Assembly: GCF_020080835.1 (NCBI RefSeq)
Contig: NC_058162.1
Location: 6,401,323 to 6,465,322 of the forward strand
DNA from: Cotesia glomerata
Taxonomy: Eukaryota > Arthropoda > Insecta > Hymenoptera > Braconidae
Direction: 5' to 3'
Length of the DNA stretch: 64,000 nt
The translations under genes and the position numbers were made by a program. Positions 12,001 through 24,000 of this stretch are shown in pieces. A model generated the notes under the pieces. The model saw nothing but the letters and a program-made list of their open reading frames with translations. It was not told the origin of the DNA and ran no database searches. Within the stretch, counting starts at the first letter, position 1. Every line of letters starts with the position of its first letter.

Positions 12001-15000
12001 AGCAAATCATTCGAACCAATAGTCCTCTCTTTATCTTCACTCAATTCATATCCTATTTCAATAAAAGAATGTTATTAACAACATGATTTTTAGTTTTTGG
12101 TTACTGAAAATTTATTTACTCACCTATCGGAGGCTTAACTACCAGATAATTTGGATCTACACGAAGAGATCCTATTCTTCCTGTTAATAATGCTTCTTTG
12201 AGAACTCCCTCAATCATCATAAGAGTATCTTCCGGATTTACCGCACGTCCTTTTTCATCTTTCTCCACAATTACATTTATTTTTGCAATTATTCCATTAT
12301 CGTCATTCCTAAAAGAAAAAATTAATTAATTAATTTTTTTTTTCTTCTTATTAAAAACTAACAACCTGCAGTCACTATTTTTATATCAATTTCGTTGATT
12401 CTTTATCGCAACTGGAAATATGATATTTTTATGGAAAGTCAATTATAAGGACATTAAAATACGGGAAAATAAGGATGATAATGTTAATTGTGAAGCAAAG
12501 ACACATTCTAAGGTAATTTCTTTTTTACTAATTCATTTTTTGGGTTTATTAATTAATAATAACTACCAACTTGCAGTCACTATGCGACTGGTGAGATTTA
12601 CGAATTATGAATAAGAAAACTTTGGTTTAATGATTTTTTGATATTTATAATCACACAATAGATAGTTTGGGTACTTGAGAAATAAATTTTAAAAATAATA
12701 ATGCTATCACAAAATCAATTACAAATAATTTAATGGACAAATGTGACGGAACAAATTTATAGAACTAACAAACTAATCAAAACTGCTCCAAAAACTTAAC
12801 ATAAAAAATTGACTATCACTGAAAAATATATAAAACCGTGAAAAGGCGCAAATTCTTATCAAGACCTTTCTGATGATACCAAATTTAACGATAAAAATTC
12901 TTTTGAAAATAATAATATGCTCGTCACAAAATTTTTCTTAATACTCTCTCAATTATTTAAATCATAAATGACTATCGCTGAAAAAATATTAAACCCAATT
13001 TACGCTAAAGATCTACCCGTTACAAAATTTTTCTTAGTCTCTTAATGATATAAATTTATTTTTTTCATATAATCACATTCACATGTACAAAACAAAATAA
13101 GTAAATAAACAAATTACGTTTATCGCGAAATTCGGATCTATCTAGAACTACTTCGAAAATTTATCTTAATAAATTAACTATTGCATGAAAATAAAGTTAG
13201 CCGACATTTAAAAATTTTTATAATTTTTATTTAAAAAATTATTACAAAGAAATAAAAAAAAAAATTCTTTTATTTGTAAAAAAAACTTTTCAAAACTATA
13301 AGTGCAATTTTTAAAAAATATTTTTTAGTTCTAATTTATTAAATTGAGCAAAATCAATAAAATCAAAAATGTCAGCTAACTTTATTATTATAACGATTGC
13401 TGAAAATCATATAAAACATCAAAAAGGCACAAATTAAGGTCAAGACCTTTCCAATGATACTAAATTTAATTTAAAAAATGGATCTTGTCATATAAATACG
13501 CCAAAAACAAAATTTATCTTATTCTTTTAATTACATAAGGTAAAAGACCCAGATATTAAGACTGGTCTAGTTATTTGACATTTGCAATTTTATTCTAATT
13601 AAAAAAATTGAATGTTCTCAAAAAACAAATTTTCTTAAAATTAAAAATTATATTTATTAATTTATTAGAGTTGATTTGTTTTTTTTTTTTTTAATTAAAA
13701 TAAAATTGCAAGGTCAATAACTAGATCTTTTACCTTAGATGAAAAAAAACGTACTCACTTTTTGAGTTCAGTGAGTTGTGTCCGATAAAAACCAGGAATT
13801 TTATCTTTAAAAGTCGGCTCAAAATCATCTGAAATTCTATTTGATGTAATTTCAAACTCCTGCGTGCCAAATTGGGAAGCTTTGAATCCATCACCAACAT
13901 TGACCAATTTAACTTCAACCTCGTAATCAATTCCAGAAGGCGCAGCGGTTATCATGTCATAATCGTCTGGTTCGTCAATTCCGCAAGATTTAATACAAAT
14001 CCGATCTGACGAAACAAACGGCACCCGGGTATGTTTCCGTATTTTTTTATTTACGGAATTGAATATTCCTCCTTTAACGGGGAACATCATATAGAGACAA
14101 TGGTCATCCGTGAACGAGAAATCTTTAGTGTCTTTAGTTGCTCGTTTCCGGGAGAACATTAACGTAGTTACGCCATTTTCAATTTTACCACTTATGTTGT
14201 AAATATCTTGAGAAGGATCTAAAAGTGGTAGACTGTAACCACTGATCCAAGTATCCATAACAAACGGTCTTCCATTAGTCTTATCTACCCATCCTAATAT
14301 AGCGTCTGTTTGTGTCATTTTATCGTCCTCGGAAAATCCAATTCCCGTCCAAGTATCCGTATTTTTTGTTTTAATCGTAAACGTAATGTGATCCTAAAAC
14401 AGAAACAAAGTGCTCTTTATATGCATTACCAAATATATAAACATATAAATAGATAAGTGTCATCCGGCATCACCCCCAATGGAAATCTAGATTTCTTATG
14501 TTAATGTGGAGAAATTTAACATTCTTCGTTTAATTTTCCGAAGAAAGTCTTTCGACAATAAAGTTACAGTGATAAAATATAATATTTTATAAGTTTTAAA
14601 TAAATAAAAAGTGATAGTACAGTACAGAAAAAATATTGTTGTCTTCTTATTGGATTCAGGGCAATCAATATTCAACAAAGCATTGAATTATTGTTTTTAT
14701 GATCAATCTCAGAACAGCAGTTCCAAGCAATTACCAAATTAGCATAACTATTATTGGTGAAAATTGTGTATATCAAGCATTTTATATGACATTTAGTATA
14801 CCATACCATTATACAACCTACTGTGCCTCGGTAAACTACGAGCATTAGCTCTCACCTTTTATTTTATTTTTATTTTCTTATATGGTATGAAAAAGTAAAT
14901 GTCATATTTTTTACTTTTAAATTTCTAAATAATTTTCTTAACTTCATTTTTAGAATAATCAAAAACGTAGAAAGTTTTTTAAAGTTATTTTACATTTTTT

Positions 15001-18000
15001 AAATCTGAGAAGAAATTAAATTTTCTTTTAAAAAAGCTCTGAATAATAAGTCGGAAAATCCTTAATGAAATATATCAGAAATAATAGGATCCAACATTGC
15101 AATTCAATCTTATTCACTTTGCTTGAAAAGCTTTCACGATACCGCTGTTCAATGGGAATTTTCAATTACAAAATTTATTCAATAGTATTTCTCACAAAAT
15201 TTATAATTTCTTGAGAAGAACTAAGTATTATGTTGATTTTCCTAGTATTTCCCGACACTACATTAAAAAAAAAACTACTACTCTTAAGAAAATTTTCTTG
15301 TCACAAAAATATATATTCTTGATAATTTTCAAGAAAATATTTTCTTGTCTCAAGAATTAATCGAATTATTTTTTGTTTAATTCAAGTGAAGCTATTCGTT
15401 TGATAATCTATCACAATTGATGCCAGTATTTTATTATCATGATAGATACTGATATTCTTTTGTCAAAAAACTAAAATTTATTTTAAACGATTCTTGAGCC
15501 AAGAAATTGTTCTCTGGACAAAACTTTTTTCTCAATGTAGACATATTAAAATTTGGAAAATCCAAAAGTGCACGACTCATAATGATTATTTAATTATGAA
15601 ATATTAATAAAATAAAGAATGTGAACAAAAATATATATAGGGTAGAAGTACCGTTTGTGGCCACTGTACTGTTTATGTCCATTTATTGTTCAAATAAACG
15701 ATAGAAATGAATTTATATTAATAAACCATTACAAACTCAATTTGTTTTAATATAAATTTTTTAAAACTCGACAAAAATATGGTTATAATATTATAATTTT
15801 TTATAAATTAATTCAAGTGTTAACTTGCCAAAAACGGTGCTAAGGTGGCCAAAAACGGTACTTCTACCCTATAAAACAGCTAAAAAGCCCGATAATGCGC
15901 AAGCACCTTTAGTGAGATAAATGTACAGAATATATATATAGATATACAGTCTTCCGGTTTTTGTATTACTTCATTAATTGTACATGAACGACACTGAATT
16001 ACCTAGCCAATCGCATTCGGTAACCTAGAATTCTTTCAAAGAATTAAAAAAAAAAAATTTAACTCAATAAATGCATTTTTTCGCAAGTTGCAGTGTTTTC
16101 AGAGTTTCATACATGACGGACAGGAAAATTTTTTGACCTATTTTGATGTTTTTTTCCGTTTCTATTGCACTAAATCAATTTTTTAAAAGTGTTAAATTAA
16201 TCTCCATTAAATTATCTTCACAATAGTATGCAAAATATATTGATTCCATGAACTAACAAGACTATAAAAATAAAAATAGTTGCCGAAATGAGACAAAAAA
16301 AATTTTTCGATCGTAAAGCACTCTCTGATACTTCGCATCACGAGTCGTGCAATAAGTTATCTATCCTCATTACATCATCAAACCCTTTTAATCAACATTT
16401 GGATTTCTAAAGAAATTTACCTAAAAAATATTTAATTTATGGATAAAATTTTGCGTGAAAAAATATAATCCCGCAAAACCCGAATAATGAAAGTTGTTTT
16501 TCTCAACGGAGTTGTGTTTTAATGGTGGTAATGGTAATGGCAAAAAGAGAAAGCAAAAATATGTACACATATAAGTATATACATAAGTAGCATATACATT
16601 TAAGTATGTGGATTTAAGGATATTCACCTTCCTTGTCTTATAACTCCACCGAATGTAATACTCGCAGGTGAAATTTTTCACAGTACAACTTCTGGGGTAT
16701 TTCCATTCACCACCACAATTTCCACTTTCAAGCGGAGTAGGTCCACCGAGTTCATCCTTGCTCCTGGTTTTCTCATCTAAAAATAGTATTAAAAAAAAAA
16801 AAAAAACAATTAATAAAATTACCGAATTAGTCTTCTTAAATAAGAAATCCCCACTAAAAACATCTTATATAATAAAAAAGAAGAATACATACCGAAAAAG
16901 TTGAAGGTGGTCACGCCTCGTTGACTTTTGTGGCCGTGATACTTGAGTTCATCAGTCTTATAGAAATCCTTGACACTGACCTTGCTTTTTTCGACACCAC
17001 TAGGAGGCTGGTGGATGTAATTGCCGGGCTGTTGTCCTCTAGCCCAAATTACCTGCATATCACCATCAACGATTTCATGATCAGTGAGCTCGTTAGTCAC
17101 CAACTTCCTTCTGAACATTATAGTGGTGACGCCATTTTTCTCGAAACCCATAGCAGCCGTTAAGCTGTCTTTTCCTCCCCAAAACGCGTCGTTACGCGGA
17201 GTGGAACGATCGCGGGTGTAATAATCACCGATCCTGTGGGTATTCTCTCTGGCCATACCGATTATCATATCCGTGCAGTCCATCGGATTGAAATCGTGTT
17301 TCGGTGTGTACTCATGGACTTCTGGTCTCACCGGTGCTGTTCCATTAAAAGAAAACAAATATTAGTACAAGTTAAATAAAATAACTGGTTTATTGTTATG
17401 ATACATGCCATAATACTATATCTTTTTTGTATTAATTTTAAAGCGCTACTATACAGCTACTTTATTGTATGAGTATTGCATTTACATTTTATCTATTTAT
17501 AATTACTATAATTATGTTAAATCACTACTTTTACAACTATCTAACAAATATTTTATACATTTATAACTATTTACTTTTTTTTTACTAAAATATTACCTTT
17601 AGTTGCGCCTGATTTGGTGCTTACTTCAGAATCTTCATTTTCTGACTCGAAACTTGATTTTGAGTTAGGTTCGGGTTCAGGTTCTGGATGGGGTTCAGGT
17701 TCAGGATGTGGTTCAGGTTCAGGTTGAGGTTCTGATGAATGTTTAATATTTGATTTAGGTTTTGGCTCAGGTTCAGGTTCAGCTTTAGGTTCCGGTTCTG
17801 GTTCAGGTTCGGGACGTGGTTCAGGTTCAGCTTTAGGCTCAGGTTCTGGTTCTGGTTGTGGAACAGATTCAAATTTAGAGATTGATTTAAGCCGAGGTTC
17901 AGGTTCTGCTTTAGGATATGGAACATTTTCAATTTTAGAAATAGATTTAGGTTCCGGTTCAGGTTCAGCTTTAGGCTCAGGTTCGGCTTTAGGCTCAGGT

Positions 18001-21000
18001 TCAGCTTTAGGCTCAGGTTCAGCTTTAGGCTCAGGTTCAGCTTTAGGTTCAGGTTCTGGTTCAGGCTCAGGTTTAGGTTCGGGTTCAGCTTTAGGTTCAG
18101 GTTCGGGCTCAGGTTCAGGTTGTGGTTCAGAAACTTTAGGTTTTAATTTCGGTTCAGGCTGAGAAGTTGGTTCTGGTTCTCTGGCAGTTCCTGTGCAACA
18201 AAGCAACAACATGCAACTATTTTACCAACACCGTGCTTTTCTATTAATAATAAAATCAACTTTTCAAACAACAAATTACTTAAATAAATAAAAACTAAAG
18301 TAAGTGAATAAATACTTCTAAAAATCTATAAAAATGTTACAGTTTTAAAGTTAAAAAGTTACAACAAAATAAAACTTTATTTTAAATACTCCATTAGATT
18401 AATTAACATAACTCAACTCTAAAATAAACAAATAAAAATATTAAAACGTACCAGTAGTAGATTCAGGTGACCGTTTCTTACGGCCTTGCTTCGCGCTAAC
18501 TTGATAAGTTACGCTTGTTTGAACAGTTACGTCATTGTCAATACTCGTCGCAGTAACACCTAATTCAGACCGCGGAGATTTCGGAGACCTTCTTTTAGCT
18601 GACCTCGAAGATGGCTCTGCTGTTGGTTCGCCTGTGAATGCTCCGTGAGTCGGTTCAGGTTTCGGCTCTGCCGGAGAACTATTAAGTCCTCGCAAATTAT
18701 TATTATTATTATTATTCTTGGCCTGGGTTTGTGACTTCGGTTCTGGCTGAGGCAATGTTTCAGGCGTCACATGATTCTTGCCATGTATTTCAGGGAACGC
18801 ACGACATGACGGAGTTAAGCTGCTTGGTCGCCAACCTACTCCCACCCACGAAGTCCCATTAACTACCATTACGCCTTCTAATTCCTTAGAGTCCTTGAGT
18901 ATTCGCCAATAAAACACAAAGTCATTAGAGAAACGTATCATCGTGTGTCCCTGCAGGTCAATTTCAGTAGACTTAATTGAAGATCCTGCAAAGTATATTT
19001 ATAATATTTAATATATTAATTTAAATCTAAGAAAAGGCAAATTAAATAATGGTGGTAAAAACAATCTTGTAAGAGCATAGAATTATGAGAAATAGAAACT
19101 TACTCTTGGCGCAACCTGGCCCAAACCATCCAACGTTGCAATAACAATGTTTCGTGGGAAACGTTGTACCGCCATTGTCGACGCAAATGCCCTGATTTCC
19201 GCAGTCCGAATCATCAAGACAATCTTCCCGAAATTCACACCTCGGACCGTGGTAAAATCTGTCGCACCTACATCTACCAACCAGTGATCTTCCATGCCCA
19301 CTACAGTCTTCGCGAAATGTTTTTCTATCTAGAATCTGTAAAAAAAAAAAAAAAAGGTGAATTAATTGTGAAATTTTTTTATTATTTATTCTCGTTTTTT
19401 CTTTTCTTTAATTAAATTCTAATTAATCTTCCTAAATTAATGTTATTTAATTTTTAATAATTTCTATTGATGTATATTGCCAATAGGCGTATGTTGATTA
19501 ATAAATAAATAAATAAATAAATTTTATATGCTTATAGAATTAAATTCCCTTTCAAATATGCTATATTTTGTTTCATATTTATTTATAAAAATATGTACGT
19601 GGGTAATCATTAAAAATTAAACTTTTGCAGCGGTCATAAAATTTTATTTGTAGTAAAGATAAAATAAATTATTAAAATTACTTTAACATATAATTAATAT
19701 TTAAAAAAATTTTTAATAAATAAATTATGGCAAAAAAAATTGACATGTAGAAATTAAAAAAAATTAAAAATGCAATTTTTTTTAAATAATTTTTTGGAAT
19801 AAATTTTTTTGTTAAATAAAATTAAAAAATTTTATAACAAATAAATTATGGCAAAAAAAAAATTGAAATGTAGAAATTTTGAAAAATTAAAAATGCATTT
19901 TTTTAAAAATAATTTTTTGGAATAAATTTTTTTGTTAAATAAAATTAAAAAATTGTCAAGTGACTGCTAACTTTAATGTTATAAATAAATTTTTTTTTTT
20001 TGTAAAATTTTTGCTGGGTAATCGAAGTTTAATTTTCAATGAGTTGACAATTTTTATTTTTCAAGTCATTATATATGTAAGTAAAGTAATTTAAAATTAA
20101 AATAAAAAATCTGAAATTTTTAAATTATTGAAAAAAAATTAATAACAATAAATTAGATATCAGCTAACTTTAATATTAAAAATATCCAGTTTTAAAAACT
20201 ACAAAGTGTCACGTTAATACCGGTCTGAAAGGGCCTAAATTCCAAAAAATTCCAATATCAATAACAATAATAATAATTTAAGATAAAGTGTACGGTACTT
20301 ACATCAATGTCAGCACAAGACCAAAACCTGTAACTGGTTCCCCACTCTTCAGCCTCCCGAAGCAGCCGGATTGTGCAATCGGTGCAGGTGAAATTCTGAG
20401 GCAACTCAACTGGATAATGCTGTGCCCTAAGGTAATTTAAATATTATCCATTAGCAATAACTTATAAATTATAAATAATAATAATATCAATGATTTCAAA
20501 ATCTTACGTAGCGTCCTCCTCAACGAATTCGCTCTGCTTAGTCACGGGAGTAAGATCGACGAGAGGACGGTCCAACGCGTCCAAAATCTGTAGTCTGAAT
20601 CCTCCCTGAAACAAAAGTAATAAATTATAAAATAATTAATGAATAAAATTAAAATAACAGTTGATATTTGATTTATAATTATAATGTATCACATGAGTTT
20701 TCATGGCGGCTTTCACCTGAATTCCTTCGTGGTGATATAGTCTGAAGCTTGACATGCCCAATACTTTTACCACGACAGGTATTTTACTACCCAGCATTAA
20801 AGTCTCCGGCGTAACTTGTTTGTATTGACATCGGTAAATAAATAACTACTACAATTACAATTACAATCACCATCACAATTATAATTTTACAATATAAAAT
20901 GTATAATGTATAATGTACAATATACAATGTACAATTACTATGAACTATGACAATCTCTAATCTACAATCTGGTTATTAACAGCTATCATTAAGCGGTTGA

Positions 21001-24000
21001 TTGAAAAAAAAATAACACACGGTCATGAACAAGATAAAAAATGTCAATTATCATGATGACAATACAGGAGACATCTCGACAAAAAATAATACGGAGAAAG
21101 TAGTTTACAATTTCTCTCCCATCAGATATCATTTGAACAAGTAAAAAATTTACTTTATTTAGATTCTGATTTAGAAACTCCAGAAACAATTCCATGGTTT
21201 AATAATTATTAATTATGAAGAATTATAATAATTACAAAAATAATAATAAACAATAGATATTGATTTTGTTTTATGAAGTTTTTATCTACTTCCGAACAAT
21301 ATTTATTTTGAATTGGTTTTTTTTTATTTTACGACACAAATTTCATCCCTGACTGGACGCAGTAAAACAGAAGAATATATTCATTCGACTGGATACCAAA
21401 AATTTTTTCATTACGTTCCACTTTTTTCTGAATCTAATCAACCGAAATATTTGAGTACATAGTTGGAATTCCATACCAGCCGCTGTTCGCTTCATTAATG
21501 TACTTCGCATTGATCTTTATATATATATAATTCATCGGCAAAGAAGAATATATTTAAATTAATTAAAATATATTCTTCTCTTGTTGTCTTAAATTAATAA
21601 ACAAAAATTATGATTCTTTTCTTAAATATCAGAAATTTACATCCGTTTGTTTCTTTACATCTTTTATAGATGTAAAGATATATCTTGCGTTTATTTCTAA
21701 TATATAATTTATAAGTAAAGAAGAATATTTTTTACTTTTATTAAAATATATTCTTCTTTAGTTGTCTTAAATTAATCAACAAAAGTTATAATTCTTTTCT
21801 TAAATATTAAGAATTTAGAAGTTTTCATTTCTTCAAGTTTTTGTAAATATATTTTGTATTTTTTTTTTCTAACATACGATTTATAGGAAAAGAAGAATAT
21901 ATTTAAGTTAAATTAAAATATATTGTTCTTTAGCTGTCTTAAATTAATGAACAAAAATTACAATTCTTTTCTTAAATATTAAGAATTTAAAAGTTTTCAT
22001 TTCTCACATTTTTTCTCAATATATTTTGTATTTTTTTTTTTTCTAATATAATTTATAGGTAAAGAAGAATATATTTAAGTTAAATTAAAATATATTCTTT
22101 TTTAGTTGTATTAAATTAATAAACAAAACTTATAATTTTCTTTTTAAATATCAAGAATTTACAATTATTGATTTCTTCACATATATTTTACACATAATTT
22201 TAGTATCAGTTAAATTTTATAAATTGTAAAAATTTTCTAAAATTAATTTTAAAAAGAAGCATTAATAATGAATTGTAAATAATATATAATTGATATTTGA
22301 TAAGTGTAGAGTGAAATCCAATAGTGAAGATGATATAATTGAATGGTGACTATGCTTCTTGCCCTGTTACAAAGTTACAAACTAATATTATATTACATTA
22401 ACTCCTCGTAGGCGGTAACGATTTAATGTCAAAGATATAACGGACATGAAGCGAACATTGCACTCTATAGTACTATTCACTCGGTACCTCTTGCCTCCTG
22501 GTTAGTTAGACTATTAAAACGCATAATTTTCGTAACGGACATATAAAGAGAAGCACCGACTGCGGACACCAATGGAATGTGGAATGAAGGTCAGCGTTAA
22601 TGCAACGTTTCCGCATTCACGAGCAATCAACCCAATACTATTTGCATTATAAATCGCTATTTTTGCATCTTCATGTTTTTGCTTCCCAGTTTTTTTCGGG
22701 AGGAATTCCATTGGGGGAAAATTAATTGATTTTTCAACAATTCAATGGGTAGTTACTGTAAGCAAACCGGGTACAGTATTAAATATACATATATACATAT
22801 AAATATATAAAGGCTCGATTCGTGCTAAGTCACACTAATTTGAGGTCATAACGGCTCTCACAATTGAGTATCGGGCATGTCTCACACGATAGCCATCCAC
22901 GTGTTGTCAGCATCTGAATATCAATGTCATTTCTTCTTGTATTATAGAGGTTTTATATTGAATATAAAAGATTTTTTCACTTGCCGAGATCAAAAGTCTA
23001 CTACTTTTTTACGACTAATTTATCTTTGAAGAATGTAGATAAACAACAGCTTTTTTTCTACATCAGTTGGGTGGTTAATTTAAAAATTATGTATGAGTTT
23101 CATTTTGACAATTTGACAGATTTTATAACAACACTTTTTTTTTACTGTAATTATTTGTCAATTTTTTTTTTTTTTAATTCAATTATTCAATGGGATGTCC
23201 AACTATTGAGGTCATGAATAACCACATATAGTGAATTAACAAATTACACAGCATGAGATTGAAAACTATTAAATTAAATTAAATATTTTTAATTTTCTAA
23301 AATAATATCAATTTTTTTCTTATAAATTTTTTACTTCAACAGATTTATAGAGAAAATTTAATTTTTTAGTTTTAAATTTTAGATTATTTCAATAAAAATT
23401 AAATATTAATAAAGTTTAAAAGGTAATAACTTAAATTTATAATATCAATTGTTAATTTTATTCTATCTTATTGATTTCTTACTCAAGCATATTAATATGG
23501 ACAGTAAAAATTAAATTATAAAATATTCTGACACTTGTCAATTTTAACAGTATCAAATATTATTACATAGTTTAAAAATTCATTTTTGTGCTATATAATT
23601 TTTTGATTGTAGCATTCAAACAATAAATATCACAAATTAATTTCTAAATTTAATTATTTCAGTAATGAATTAAATATTACTTCAATAAATCCAAATTTAT
23701 TACCAAGCTTGTAAATTAATAATTAAAAATTATTAAACTTCTTATTTCTTCCCTATTTATTTTTTACTCCAAAAAATTTAATATAAAAAATGTAATTTCT
23801 TATATTGATTAAAAAATAATATATTAGACAGCACTAAAAAATAAAATTCATTAATAATACTTTCACAACAATAAAAAGTAACTCCAAAAAATGACTTGAC
23901 CTGAATAATTCCATCAATAAAAATAACAATTAACAAAACTAAACAACATATTGAATAATTGAGTAAAATCCCTCGAATATATAATAAAAAACGCCTATAA

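Noticed and set aside
17621..17932. Second minus-strand frame (Asn/Leu-rich) over the Pro-Glu repeat exon
   Set aside because: Frame-shifted reading of the same repeat; phase does not fit the neighbouring exons.
22514..22711. 65-codon minus-strand ORF starting with ATG in a GC-richer island of the DOMON intron
   Set aside because: No splice sites of compatible phase, no recognisable domain, and the GC-rich island extends beyond it on both sides; could be a conserved non-coding element.
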